A DNA stretch of 41,462 bases, from positions 1-41,462 of the forward strand of contig NZ_BAGH01000310.1 of NCBI RefSeq assembly GCF_000308715.1, written 5' to 3'. The notes under the pieces were generated by a model, which saw only the letters and a list, made by a program, of their open reading frames with translations, searched no databases and was not told the origin of the DNA. Below, piece after piece: positions 14,970 to 23,529 of this stretch; positions within the stretch are counted from its first letter, which is position 1; every line of letters starts with the position of its first letter. Position numbers and translations under genes: made by a program. Source of the DNA: Nocardia tenerifensis NBRC 101015 (GTDB lineage: Bacteria > Actinomycetota > Actinomycetes > Mycobacteriales > Mycobacteriaceae).

Positions 14970-16577
14970 TTACTTCTCGATCCCCTCGAAGTCGAACAGC
15001 CCGTTCCAGGCGAGTTCGGCCTTCTTCACCTTGTCCGAACGGCCCGCGGCGGCCGAGTAGTCGAACATCGGGATGTCGGCCATGTCCTTGAACAGCAGCG
15101 CCTGTGCCTTCGCGACGAGCTTGTAGGACTCTTCCTGCGTCGGCGCGGCCAGCGCGTCGTTGAGCAGCTTGTCGAACTCCGGATTGTTGTAGTTGACGTT
15201 GTTGGTCTCGGAGAAGCTGTAGTACTGCGCGGTGAGGAACTGCAGCATCGTCGGGTAGTCACCCTGCCAGCCGTAGCGGAACGCCTTGCCGATCGTCTTG
15301 GCGTTGATCAGGTCCCGGATGTTCTTGAAGGTCGGATACGGCGTACCGACGGCGTCGATGCCGAGGGTGTTCTTGATGCTGTTCGCGGTGGCCTCGATCC
15401 AGCCCTGATGGCCGCCGTCGGAGTTGTAGGCGATCTCGTAGCGGCCCGACCACGGCGAGATCGCGTCGGCCTGCGCCCACAGCTTCTTCGCCTCGGTCGG
15501 GTTGTACTTCAGCACCTCGGCGCCGGGCAGGTTGCCGTCGAACCCGGGCAGCGTGGCCGCGGTGAAGTCGCGCGCCGGGACGCGGGTGCCGTGGAAGATG
15601 TTCTGCGAGATCTGTTCCCGGTTGATCGCCATCGAGAGCGCCTTGCGGCGCAGCACACCTTCCTCGCCACCGAAGTGCGGGACGCTGGTCTGGATGCCGA
15701 TAGCCGCCTTGTACGCGATCGGCTTGGTGATGGCTCGATCACCGAGGTCCTGCTTGTAGGTGGCCAACGCGCCGTCCGGGATCACGTCGAGGGTGTCCAG
15801 GTTGCCCGCCTGCAGATCCGCGTAGGCGGTGTCGAAGGTTTGGTACATCACGAAGCGCAGGCCCTTGTTCTTGGCCGGGCGCCCGCCCTTGTAGTCGGGG
15901 TTGGGCACCAGGTCGATCTGCACGTTGTGCTGCCAGGCGGTGTCGCTGGCGAACTTGTACGGACCGTTGCCGATCGGATGCTCGCCGAAGGCCTTCATAT
16001 CCTTGTAGGCGACCTCGGGCAGCGGGTAGAACGGCGTGAAGCCGAGCTCGGTCTCGAAGTCGATGGACGGCTGCTCCAGCTCGACGGTGAAAGTGCGGTC
16101 GTCGATCACCTTCAGACCCGACATCGTCTGTACCGTCGGCTTCTCCGCCGACACGTCCTTGAAACCCTTGATCGGGCTGAAGACGTAGCTCTGCAGCTGG
16201 GCGTTGGTCGAGAGCGCGCTGTAGTTCCACGCGTCGACGTAGGACTTCGCCGTCACCGCCGTGCCGTCGGTGAACTTCCAGTCCGGCTTCAACTTGATCG
16301 TGTAGTTCTTGCGGTCGGTCGTCTCGATCTTGTCCGCGACCTCGTTGTGCGCCACGCCGTTGGCGTCGTAGTACTTCAGCCCGGCCCATAGCCGGTCGAC
16401 CACGCGTCCGCCCATGTTCTCGTTGGTGTTGGCGGGCACCAACGGATTCTGCGGCTCGCCGGCATTGGTGGTGACGACGCCCGAACCGGCGTCATCGTCC
16501 GACGAACATGCGGCCAACCCCAGGCTTGTGGCCAGTAACGCGGCCGCGAGCAGCGCACCAGGTCTTGTGAATCTCAC
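14970..16577 (-). CDS. ABC transporter peptide-binding lipoprotein (SBP family 5)
   Basis: This 535-residue protein has a lipoprotein signal peptide (RFTRPGALLAAALLATSLGLAAC, lipobox LAAC). It then shows the DppA/OppA fold with segments such as VVDRLWAGLKYYDANG, WKFTDGTAVTAKSYVDAWNY, EYLIKE-type NGPYKFAS and FRYGWQGDYPTMLQFL. It should be anchored outside the membrane and bind oligopeptides or similar solutes. The start is GTG at 16577 with GGGAG six bases upstream; an open frame to 16634 precedes the signal peptide. No permease or ATPase gene lies nearby, so it must work with components encoded elsewhere or serve as an orphan receptor. Confidence 0.88.
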   Translation of the reverse strand: MRFTRPGALLAAALLATSLGLAACSSDDDAGSGVVTTNAGEPQNPLVPANTNENMGGRVVDRLWAGLKYYDANGVAHNEVADKIETTDRKNYTIKLKPDWKFTDGTAVTAKSYVDAWNYSALSTNAQLQSYVFSPIKGFKDVSAEKPTVQTMSGLKVIDDRTFTVELEQPSIDFETELGFTPFYPLPEVAYKDMKAFGEHPIGNGPYKFASDTAWQHNVQIDLVPNPDYKGGRPAKNKGLRFVMYQTFDTAYADLQAGNLDTLDVIPDGALATYKQDLGDRAITKPIAYKAAIGIQTSVPHFGGEEGVLRRKALSMAINREQISQNIFHGTRVPARDFTAATLPGFDGNLPGAEVLKYNPTEAKKLWAQADAISPWSGRYEIAYNSDGGHQGWIEATANSIKNTLGIDAVGTPYPTFKNIRDLINAKTIGKAFRYGWQGDYPTMLQFLTAQYYSFSETNNVNYNNPEFDKLLNDALAAPTQEESYKLVAKAQALLFKDMADIPMFDYSAAAGRSDKVKKAELAWNGLFDFEGIEK

Positions 16578-16660
16578 GCGTTCTCCCGATTTCGAACAGA
16601 TCATCGGAACCCACCGGGGCGCGAACGACCTCACCGCACCCCGATCCGATCACCATGGAA

Positions 16661-16672
16661 TGTCCTCGGACA
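16661..16672. promoter_or_regulatory. Palindrome upstream of the peptide-binding lipoprotein
   Basis: TGTCC-TC-GGACA is a perfect 12-base palindrome. It is nested in the wider pair GGAATG (16657-16662) and CATTCC (16678-16683), about 84 bases upstream of the GTG start. It is a candidate repressor site; the regulator is unknown. Confidence 0.3.
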
Positions 16673-16738
16673 CTAACCATTCCGAAGACGGTTGTCATGA
16701 ATTCCACTGATGATCGGACCGGCCGAGCGGTCGGTGTG

Positions 16739-18460
16739 TCAGGAACGGCTCTCCAGGCTCTCCTTGACCTTGGCGATGGCGAAGCCCCACGCCTGGTCGA
16801 AGGTCGGCTTGGGGGGCACCGAGATCTCGTCGGGATTGGTGACGACGTCGAGGAGCACCGGCTTGCGTTTCGCGAAGGCCTCCGCGACGGCCTCGTCCAG
16901 CTCCTCCGGGTCGGTCACCCGGCGCGACTCCAGGCCCATCGCCGCCGCGACGGCGGACAGATCCGGATTGTCGAGCACGGTGCCGAACTCGGGCAGGCCG
17001 CCCTCCTCCTGCTCGAGTTTGACCATCCCGAGGCGGCCGTTGTTGAAGACCACCAGCGTGACCGGCAGGTCATAGGTGACGGCCGTGCGCAGGTCGCCGA
17101 GCAGCATCATCAGCCCGCCGTCCCCGCAGAACGCGACGACCTGGCGTTCGCGGTCGAGGCTCTGCGCGCCGAGAGCCTGCGGCATGGCGTTGGCCATGGA
17201 GCCGAAGTTGTAGGAGCCCAGCAGCCGGCGCGAGCCGCGCAGGCTGAGGAACCGGGACAGCCAGACCGTGGACATGCCGGTGTCCGAAGTGAAGATCGCG
17301 TCGTCGGCGGCGTGCTTGTTCACCGCGGCCGCCACCGCCTCGGGACGGATGAGCTGGTCCGGGTTGTCCAGGTGGCGCCGGATTCGACCGAGGAGTTTGC
17401 GGTCGTGCTTGGGCTCGGCCAGGCGCTGCTGAAGTCCGTTCCACCGCTCGTACTCCGACTGCGCCTTCTTCAGGTGCTTGTCGGAGGACTTGGTGTCCAG
17501 CTTCAACAGGAGTTCACGCAGCGAGGGTCCCGCGTGGCCGACCAGCGCGACGTCGACCGACGTGCGGCGGCCGATGTGGTCGAGCCGCGAGTCGAGCTGG
17601 ATGACCGTCTTGCCGGCGGGATACCAGTCGCGATAAGGGAAGTCGGTGCCGACCATGAACAGCACGTCGCAATCCTCGAGCGCCGCGTTCGCCGCGGGGT
17701 TGCCGATCAGGCCGGTCTGCCCGACCGCGTACGGATTGTCTTGCTCCAGGCCTTCTTTCGCCTTGATGGTGAGCACCATCGGCGCGGAGAGCTGCTCGGC
17801 GAGGCGCAGCACCTCCTCGCGCGCCTCCCTGGCGCCGATGCCGACGAGCAGGGTCACCTTCTCGGCCTTGTTGAGCGTCTCCGCGGCCTGCACGATCTCG
17901 GTCACGCCGGGCACGATCGTGCGATCGCGCGCGACGAACCTCGGCGGCACATCGGACTTCAGTTTCAGTCCGCCGACGTCGCCCGGGATCGTCAGCACGG
18001 AGACGCCCTGCCGGGAGACCGCGGTGTTCACGGCCTGCTCCAGCATCCGAGGCATCTGCTCGACGCTGGTGAGCGTGGCCGTGAACTCCGCGACGTCGCG
18101 GAAGACCGTGTCGTTGTCGACCTCCTGGAAGTACTCGCTGCCGATCTCGGCGGTCGGCACCTGCCCGCAGATCGCGAGCACCGGCGCGTGGGATTTCTTG
18201 GCGTCGTACAGACCGCCCAGCAGATGGATCGAGCCGGGGCCGACCGTGCCCATGCACACCCCGATGGTGCCGGTCAGCTGGGCTTGCGCACCGGCGGCGT
18301 AGGCGGCGACCTCTTCGTGTCGCACGCCGATCCACTCGATCCGATCCTCTCGGCGAATCGCGTCGGTGATCGGGTTGAGCGCGTCGCCGACGACGCCCCA
18401 GACCTGGGTGACGCCTTGGTCGGCCAGCGCCGTGACGATCATTTCCGCAACCGTGGTCAT
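16739..18460 (-). CDS. poxB: Pyruvate dehydrogenase (quinone) / pyruvate oxidase, PoxB type
   Basis: This 573-residue ThDP enzyme has an N-terminal pyrimidine-binding domain (WGVVGDALNPITDAI, HEEVAAYAAGAQAQLTG with the catalytic Glu, GPGSIHLLGGLYDAKKSHAPVLAICGQ), a middle FAD/DUP domain, and the C-terminal ThDP-pyrophosphate motif GDGGLMMLLGDLRTAVTYDLPVTLVVFNN. EYFQEVDNDTVFRDVAEF is typical of PoxB rather than acetolactate synthase. It oxidatively decarboxylates pyruvate to acetate and CO2, passing electrons to quinone at the membrane. The ATG at 18460 has GGAGGAG upstream. A GlsB-type membrane protein gene lies 45 bases upstream on the same strand. Confidence 0.88.
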   Translation of the reverse strand: MTTVAEMIVTALADQGVTQVWGVVGDALNPITDAIRREDRIEWIGVRHEEVAAYAAGAQAQLTGTIGVCMGTVGPGSIHLLGGLYDAKKSHAPVLAICGQVPTAEIGSEYFQEVDNDTVFRDVAEFTATLTSVEQMPRMLEQAVNTAVSRQGVSVLTIPGDVGGLKLKSDVPPRFVARDRTIVPGVTEIVQAAETLNKAEKVTLLVGIGAREAREEVLRLAEQLSAPMVLTIKAKEGLEQDNPYAVGQTGLIGNPAANAALEDCDVLFMVGTDFPYRDWYPAGKTVIQLDSRLDHIGRRTSVDVALVGHAGPSLRELLLKLDTKSSDKHLKKAQSEYERWNGLQQRLAEPKHDRKLLGRIRRHLDNPDQLIRPEAVAAAVNKHAADDAIFTSDTGMSTVWLSRFLSLRGSRRLLGSYNFGSMANAMPQALGAQSLDRERQVVAFCGDGGLMMLLGDLRTAVTYDLPVTLVVFNNGRLGMVKLEQEEGGLPEFGTVLDNPDLSAVAAAMGLESRRVTDPEELDEAVAEAFAKRKPVLLDVVTNPDEISVPPKPTFDQAWGFAIAKVKESLESRS

Positions 18461-18505
18461 AGTCGACTCCTCCGCGTCATAGTCGGTTCTGCTGGGCGGC
18501 CGCCG

Positions 18506-18778
18506 TCATCGGGTCGCTCGCCGACCGGTGACCAGGCCGACCAGGAACAGCAGGATGACGGCGCCGGCGATACAGGTGAAGAAGCTGAACCAGAGGCCGC
18601 CGCCCTCGACGTCGACGCCGAGCAGCTTGAGCAGGAAGCCGCCGAGCAGGCCGCCGACGATACCGACGATGATGTTCATGAGGATGCCCTGCTGGGCGTC
18701 CGTCTTCATGATCTTGCTGGCGATCCACCCGGCCAGGCCGCCGATGATGATCCACCCGATAATCCCGAGACCAAGCAT
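18506..18778 (-). CDS. GlsB/YeaQ/YmgE family stress-response membrane protein
   Basis: This 90-residue protein is almost entirely membrane-embedded, with three glycine-zipper-rich helices (LGIIGWIIIGGLAGWIASKIMK, MNIIVGIVGGLLGGFLLKLLG and a C-terminal AGAVILLFLVGLVTG). This is the transglycosylase-associated/GlsB pattern, present in many bacteria and induced in stress. Its molecular role is not defined. The ATG at 18778 has a perfect AGGAGG ahead of it. It precedes poxB on the same strand and may share its transcript, which would link it to stationary-phase or stress expression. Confidence 0.85.
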   Translation of the reverse strand: MLGLGIIGWIIIGGLAGWIASKIMKTDAQQGILMNIIVGIVGGLLGGFLLKLLGVDVEGGGLWFSFFTCIAGAVILLFLVGLVTGRRATR

Positions 18779-19029
18779 GATGTCCTCCTGACGTCGGTCG
18801 TACACGCCGGAACGCGTGCTTCGGCGGACATACCCCCCGACGCGCGCCCCAAGCAGCGCGGGGAAGTTCACCACATCGAGACTCGTCGACCGTTTGCCCT
18901 CCGCACCGCCGGGTAGCCGTGCCCCATGGTCGACTCCCGTCCGCGCGACAGAGTCCGTATTCCGTGTGCTGACCTGCGAGGAGGTGCCGTTCCGCGAGGG
19001 TGTGCGTATCGCACCGGAAGAAGCGCCTG

Positions 19030-20007
19030 ATGGCGCCGACCGAGGTGCTGGCCGATGCGCCCACCGCGACGGCGGGCGCGCTGCGCAGGCTCGCCGACTC
19101 GGGTCGGCTGGAGCTGCCGCACCCCGGGTGCGGCCGCACCATCGAGCGCTGGCGCGCCCTCGCGGACTTCACCTTCGGCAATGTCGCGGTCGGCCGCATG
19201 GTGGAGGCGCATGCCGACGCCGAAGCCATTCTTACCGAACTCGGAGGCGGGAGCGTCGAGCGCGGACAGATCTGGGGCGTGTGGACCGCCGAGCCGCCGA
19301 AGCCGGTGCTGCGGGCACGATTCGGGCCGGGTGGATGGACCCTCGACGGGCGCAAACCGTGGTGTTTCGGCGTGTCCGCCTGCACCCACGCGCTGGTCAC
19401 CGCGCGGTCCGAGGACGAGCGCAGGTTGTTCGCCGTCGATCTCGGCCAGCCCGCGGTGCGTCCCGTGCCCGATGCCCGGCACACCCTCGGCACGACGGAA
19501 TCCGACTCGGGGGCAGTCGATTTCGCCGGGGCCGTGGCCGAACCCATCGGCGCGCCCGGCGCCTACCCGACCAGGGCCGGCTTCTGGCACGCGGCCATCG
19601 GCGTGGCCGCCTGCTGGTACGGCGGCGCCTGCGCCGTCGCCCGCACCCTGCACGACCGCGCCACCGACGAGCACGCCCTTGCCCACCTCGGCGCGGTCAT
19701 GAGCGGATTGCACGCCGCCGCTTTGTGTTTGACCGACGCCGCGCGTCAGATCGACGCCGACCCGTCCGACGGGGTCAGCGCGGCGCGGCTGCGCGCCAGG
19801 ACGGTGCGGGCGGTGGTCGAGGACGCGGCGACCACGACCATCGACCGGGTCGGGCGCGCACTCGGCCCCCTGTGCGCCGACGCCGAGCACGCGCGACGCG
19901 TCGCCGATCTCTCCGTCTATCTCCGCCAGAGTCATGCGGAGCGAGATCTGGCCGATCTCGGCCGTGACTACGCGCAGAAGGAGTTCTCATGGCTGCCGAA
20001 CCGCTGA
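19030..20007 (+). CDS. Acyl-CoA dehydrogenase family protein, short divergent form
   Basis: This 325-residue protein keeps the acyl-CoA dehydrogenase architecture: an N-terminal helical region (FTFGNVAVGRMVEAHADAEAIL), a beta domain (WGVWTAEPPKPVLRARFGPGGWTLDGRKPWCFGVSACTHALVTARS) and a C-terminal four-helix bundle ending DLSVYLRQSHAERDLADLGRDYAQKEFSWL. It is shorter than typical 380-residue enzymes and its catalytic base is not obvious to me. The start at 19030 is preceded by GGAAG; an in-frame ATG at 19000 adds ten residues. It heads a three-gene operon: its end overlaps the PIG-L gene by 19 bases, so products of the three genes probably act on one substrate. Confidence 0.8.
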   Translation: MAPTEVLADAPTATAGALRRLADSGRLELPHPGCGRTIERWRALADFTFGNVAVGRMVEAHADAEAILTELGGGSVERGQIWGVWTAEPPKPVLRARFGPGGWTLDGRKPWCFGVSACTHALVTARSEDERRLFAVDLGQPAVRPVPDARHTLGTTESDSGAVDFAGAVAEPIGAPGAYPTRAGFWHAAIGVAACWYGGACAVARTLHDRATDEHALAHLGAVMSGLHAAALCLTDAARQIDADPSDGVSAARLRARTVRAVVEDAATTTIDRVGRALGPLCADAEHARRVADLSVYLRQSHAERDLADLGRDYAQKEFSWLPNR

Positions 20008-20741
20008 TCGAACACGCCGCCCGCGGCACGCCCGAGCGCACCTGGACCCGGTGGCGCAGCCGCCGCCCTGAGCTGTCGCTGACCGGGTGGCGGCATTTGA
20101 CCGTGGTCGCGCCGCACCCCGACGACGAGGTGCTCGGCGTCGGCGGCCTGATCGCGCTGGCCCGCGCGCACGGCGTGCCGGTCACCGTTGTCACCGTGAC
20201 CGACGGCGAGGCCTCGCACCCGGGCTCGCCCACCTGCTCGCCGACCGAGCTCGCGGATCTGCGGGTGGCCGAATCCCGCCGCGCCGCAGCGGAATTGGGC
20301 GTCGAACCGCCGATCCGACTCGGCATCGAGGACGGCCGGGTGGCCGCCGACGAGGCCGCGGTGACCGACGCGCTGTGCGGCATTCTCACCGAGTGCGGGC
20401 ACACCGGCGCGTGGTGCGCGACGACCTGGCGGCGCGACGGGCACCCCGATCACGAGGCGGTCGGGCGGGCCGCGGCCGCGGCCTGCGCGGGCACGGCGAC
20501 CCGGCTGCTGGAGTTCCCGGTCTGGATGTGGCACTGGGCGACTCCCGAACACCCGGTGATTCCCGCCAGCCGCGCGCGGGCCCTGACCCTGCCGGGCACC
20601 GCGATCGAGGCCAAGTTGCGCGCCATCTCGCAGTTCCGCAGCCAGATCCTGCCCATGTCGGAGGCCCCCGCCGACCAGCCGATCCTGCCGCCGGCCGTGC
20701 TCGACCGGTTCACCGGCAACACGGAAACGTTCTTCGTATGA
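19989..20741 (+). CDS. PIG-L/LmbE family deacetylase
   Basis: This 250-residue protein has the zinc-binding signature APHPDDEVLGVGGLIALA at about residues 38-55 and the downstream RRDGHPDHEAVGRAA, which supplies the third zinc ligand. The family hydrolyses N-acetyl groups from sugars such as GlcNAc-inositol (MshB) or GlcNAc-PI. The C-terminus SQFRSQ...LDRFTGNTETFFV matches a subgroup found beside acyl-CoA dehydrogenase and methyltransferase genes. Its start overlaps the upstream gene, and its stop overlaps the methyltransferase ATG (ATGA at 20738-20741), so translation is coupled on both sides. The substrate is likely an N-acetylated amino sugar. Confidence 0.88.
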   Translation: MAAEPLIEHAARGTPERTWTRWRSRRPELSLTGWRHLTVVAPHPDDEVLGVGGLIALARAHGVPVTVVTVTDGEASHPGSPTCSPTELADLRVAESRRAAAELGVEPPIRLGIEDGRVAADEAAVTDALCGILTECGHTGAWCATTWRRDGHPDHEAVGRAAAAACAGTATRLLEFPVWMWHWATPEHPVIPASRARALTLPGTAIEAKLRAISQFRSQILPMSEAPADQPILPPAVLDRFTGNTETFFV

Positions 20742-21358
20742 GCGAATTCGGTGTTACCGCAGGCCTTGTCGAGCGGCCGTATACCCGCGATCCGTGGGGC
20801 GGCACCAGCCGCTGGTACGAGCGGCGCAAGCGCGCGCTCACCATGGCCGCGCTGCCGAAGGCCCGCTACCGCAACGCCTTCGAGCCCGGGTGTTCGATCG
20901 GCGCCCTGTCCGAGGAACTCACCGGGCGATGCGATCGGCTGGTCTGCACCGACCTCGCGGCCCAAGCCCTGGACGCGGCCGACCGGCGCATCGACCGTCT
21001 GCCCGAATCCGCGCGCGGCTCGGTCGAATTCCGCCGCTGGGCGCTCGGCCAGAGCTGGGCGGACGAATGCTTCGACCTCATCGTCTTCAGCGAAGTCGGC
21101 TACCACCTCGACTCCGTCGCTCTGCGTGCGGCTTTCGGCTTGGCGGTCGAGCACCTCGACTCCGACGGCACCCTGCTCTGCGTGCACTGGCGCCGAAAAG
21201 TTCCCGAATACCCCCTCTCCGGCGATCACGTGCACGCCATCGCCCGCACCACCCAAGGCGTGACGGCCACGGCCGGGTATCACGACGAAGACATACTGCT
21301 CGACGTTTTCACCGCGGGCGACCCGATCTCCGTCGCGGCGAGTGAGCACCTCGTGTGA
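20738..21358 (+). CDS. NodS-like SAM-dependent methyltransferase
   Basis: In this 206-residue protein the AdoMet motif is replaced by the NodS-type AFEPGCSIGALSEELTGRCDRLVCTDLAAQALDAA. Further landmarks are FDLIVFSEVGYHLD and GTLLCVHWRRKVPEYPLSGDHVHA. NodS proteins N-methylate the free amine left by the NodB deacetylase during Nod-factor synthesis. Here the gene directly follows a deacetylase, with start and stop codons overlapping (ATGA). I infer that it methylates the amine generated by the PIG-L enzyme. This is the third and last gene of the operon in the window; the usual glycosyltransferase partner is missing. Confidence 0.85.
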   Translation: MSEFGVTAGLVERPYTRDPWGGTSRWYERRKRALTMAALPKARYRNAFEPGCSIGALSEELTGRCDRLVCTDLAAQALDAADRRIDRLPESARGSVEFRRWALGQSWADECFDLIVFSEVGYHLDSVALRAAFGLAVEHLDSDGTLLCVHWRRKVPEYPLSGDHVHAIARTTQGVTATAGYHDEDILLDVFTAGDPISVAASEHLV

Positions 21359-21402
21359 AACAGGTTGACCTCGAGCGCAGTAGAGGTTCGAGACTGTCGG
21401 GT

Positions 21403-22230
21403 ATGACGACATGGATTTGTGACGGTTGCGGCCTGGAACATCCCGACTCGCCGGCCCCGCCCGCCGCCGACGGCTGCGTCTTCACCACCGACGAGGTCAG
21501 CGTCGAGGAGCGCGGCGACCTGGGGCCGCACGGACAGTGGACCACCCACGAGGAGTTGGCCCGGCAACCGCACACCACCGAGCACCGCGACCACGGCCGG
21601 GGCGTGCACAGCCTGCGCCGCGAACCCAGATTCGCGATCGGCCACTGGTCGTTCCTCGCGCAGACCCCGCACGGCAATCTGCTGTGGGATCCGCCCGCGT
21701 ACCTCGACGACGAGGTCGTGGCCATGGTCGCCGACCTCGGCGGCGTCGCGGTGATCGCCACCAGCCACCCGCACATGTTCGCCGCCCAGGTCAGCTGGAG
21801 TCACGCCTTCGACAAGGCGCCCGTGCTGGTGAACGCCGCCGACCGGGAATGGGTGCCGCGCACCGATCCGGTCATCGACTACTGGACCGGCCGCGCCGAG
21901 CCGCTGCCCGGCGTCGACCTCATCCAGCTCGGCGGGCACATGCGCGGCAGTTCGGTCGCGCGCACCGCCGACGGCTCCCTGCTCACCGGCGACACCATCA
22001 CCGGCAGCCTCGCCCCCGGCTGGGTGACGTTCCAGCGCAACTTCCCCAAGCACATCCCGCTCTCGGCCGCCGTGGTGCGCCGCATCGTCGACGGGCTCGA
22101 GCCGTACGAGTACGACCGGCTCTATACCCTCGGCGGCCACACGATCGATCACGACGCCGCGCAAGCCGTGCGCCGCTCGGCCGAGCGGCACATCCGGTGG
22201 GTCAGCGGCGAATTCGATCACCTCACCTGA
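21403..22230 (+). CDS. MBL-fold metallo-hydrolase-like protein
   Basis: This 275-residue protein begins MTTWICDGCGLEHPDSPAPP, a short CxxC unit reminiscent of half a zinc ribbon. It then shows a metallo-beta-lactamase-like core: NLLWDPPAYLDDEVV, VIATSHPHMFAAQVSWSHAF in place of the classical HxHxDH, then LIQLGGHMRGSSVAR, GSLLTGDTI and TLGGHTIDHDA. Several metal ligands are changed, so the activity may differ from true beta-lactamase-fold hydrolases. A TTGACC (21365-21370) and a GAGACT about seven bases before the ATG could be a leaderless promoter, and the in-frame GTG at 21355 overlapping the methyltransferase is the alternative start. Confidence 0.75.
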   Translation: MTTWICDGCGLEHPDSPAPPAADGCVFTTDEVSVEERGDLGPHGQWTTHEELARQPHTTEHRDHGRGVHSLRREPRFAIGHWSFLAQTPHGNLLWDPPAYLDDEVVAMVADLGGVAVIATSHPHMFAAQVSWSHAFDKAPVLVNAADREWVPRTDPVIDYWTGRAEPLPGVDLIQLGGHMRGSSVARTADGSLLTGDTITGSLAPGWVTFQRNFPKHIPLSAAVVRRIVDGLEPYEYDRLYTLGGHTIDHDAAQAVRRSAERHIRWVSGEFDHLT

Positions 22231-22234
22231 GCGT

Positions 22235-22816
22235 CTAGGCCATCGCGAAACGCAGCAGCGCCTGCTTGTCGCCCTGCTTGATCTTGCCCTTGCGGTTGAG
22301 CACCTCGAGCTGCCACGCCGAGCCGTTGCGGAAGGCGCGGGCGACGGCGTTGGCGTTGTCCGAGCCCAGCAGCGACGGCCAGATGTCGGCGACCTGCTGG
22401 CTGCTGCCGCCGCTCGCGTCGTAGACCTTGAAGCTGATGTTGTTCGCCTTCTCGAACGAGCTGCCCTTCTTGAACGCGGCCGCGACGAAGATGATGGCGT
22501 CGATGCCGCCCGGCACGTCCGCGAACGTCACGTGGACGGTCTCGTCGTCGCCCGCCGCCGCGCCGGTCTGCTCGTCGCCGCTGTGCAGGACCGAGCCGTT
22601 GCCCAGCGGGTCGAGCGAGTCCAGACCGGCGAAGCGGACCGGCTCGGCGCCCTGCATGAGGATGGCGATCAGGTCCAGGTCGACGCCTTTCTTGCGGCGG
22701 GCCCAGCCGAGCGCGCCGCCGCTGGTCCCCGCGGAGGGATCCCAGCTCACCCCGACACTCAGCTTGGTGACGCCGGCGAGATCCGCGGCGCCGTCTTCTT
22801 TCTTGAGCGTGATCAT
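22235..22816 (-). CDS. terD: TerD family tellurium-resistance/stress protein
   Basis: This 193-residue protein follows the TerD pattern: ITLKKEDGAADLAGVTKLSVGVSWDPS, VDLDLIAILMQG, SVLHSGDEQTGAAAGDDETVHVTFADVPGGIDAIIFVAAAF, NISFKVYDASG and NAVARAFRNGSAWQLEVLN. TerD proteins bind calcium through the acidic loops (GDDE, DLDL) and are linked to tellurite, phage and other envelope stress. A single stand-alone copy is common in actinobacteria. The ATG at 22816 lies six bases from TAATCT (22823-22828 on the + strand as AGATTA), so the message may be leaderless. It is convergent with the MBL-fold gene, five bases away. Confidence 0.9.
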   Translation of the reverse strand: MITLKKEDGAADLAGVTKLSVGVSWDPSAGTSGGALGWARRKKGVDLDLIAILMQGAEPVRFAGLDSLDPLGNGSVLHSGDEQTGAAAGDDETVHVTFADVPGGIDAIIFVAAAFKKGSSFEKANNISFKVYDASGGSSQQVADIWPSLLGSDNANAVARAFRNGSAWQLEVLNRKGKIKQGDKQALLRFAMA

Positions 22817-22925
22817 GGGTTCAGATTAGCGGGGGTTTCGTAACCCTAAGCGCCAGAGAGTTTCTCGTTTGCGTCGGTGACGAGGACCATGAAAAGTGTT
22901 GATAGTCGATAGCTCTCGACGCTGT

Positions 22926-23360
22926 TCAGACGATCGAAGTGGCCTTGGACAGCAACCGGTGCAGCTGACGCTGCTCCCTGGGCGACAATCGGCGCAGCGG
23001 CAGGTGCTGTGTCATCGCCTCGACCAGTTTCTCGCGCTGCACCGCCCCGGCGGCGGTGAGCGCCACCACCTTCACCCGCTTGTCGTCCGGGCCGGGTAGT
23101 CGCTCGACGGTGCCGCGCTTCTCCAGCTTGTCGATGATGAACGTGACCGTCGACGGGTCGCTGCAGGTGCGGCGGGCCAGCTCGGACATCGACGGCGGCG
23201 CGGCCGCCGGGGTGAGGTGCCAGAGCACGTTCGCCGACGGCACGGTGAGATCCAATTCGCGCAGAACGCTGACCAGGGCGGCGTCCAGCTGGTCGGATAC
23301 CGTGCGAAGTTCGGCGAGCAGGCGATAACCCAGGTCCGCTTCAGGCAGGTCCGCTGTCAC
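22926..23360 (-). CDS. MarR family transcriptional regulator
   Basis: This 144-residue winged-helix protein has the recognition segment APPSMSELARRTCSDPSTVTFIIDKLEKRGTVERLPGPDDKRVKVVALTAAG, which carries the D-x-R wing motif. The C-terminal helices (EAMTQHLPLRRLSPREQRQLHRLL) complete the dimer interface. I chose the GTG at 23360, seven bases behind the -10 hexamer TAAACT (AGTTTA at 23368-23373 on the + strand). The longer frame to 23480 adds a basic, non-family leader. The divergent PLP decarboxylase, 169 bases away, is the probable target gene. Confidence 0.82.
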   Translation of the reverse strand: MTADLPEADLGYRLLAELRTVSDQLDAALVSVLRELDLTVPSANVLWHLTPAAAPPSMSELARRTCSDPSTVTFIIDKLEKRGTVERLPGPDDKRVKVVALTAAGAVQREKLVEAMTQHLPLRRLSPREQRQLHRLLSKATSIV

Positions 23361-23529
23361 GGACGACAGTTTAGCCAGCTGCTTGCAGGTTGGTTCGGCG
23401 CTCGAATTGAGTGGCGGGCGCGTTGTTTGTCCGCGCATGTCGTGTCGGCGTTTCCTTTTCGGAGCGGCTGCCAAAACCATTGGCCGACTGGCTATTTACA
23501 AAGTGAACGATAGGCGGTTCGGTTAGGCA

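Noticed and set aside
14964..16391. 475-residue plus-strand frame opposite the peptide-binding lipoprotein
   Set aside because: It is the antisense shadow of a gene with a clear lipobox and family motifs. The shadow product is an unstructured V/R/G/L mix.
16655..18916. 753-residue plus-strand frame opposite poxB
   Set aside because: Antisense shadow of a well-defined ThDP enzyme, spanning several real genes.
22235..22816. A full ter operon around terD
   Set aside because: No terA, terB, terC or terE homologue is present; neighbours are an MBL-fold gene and a MarR gene.
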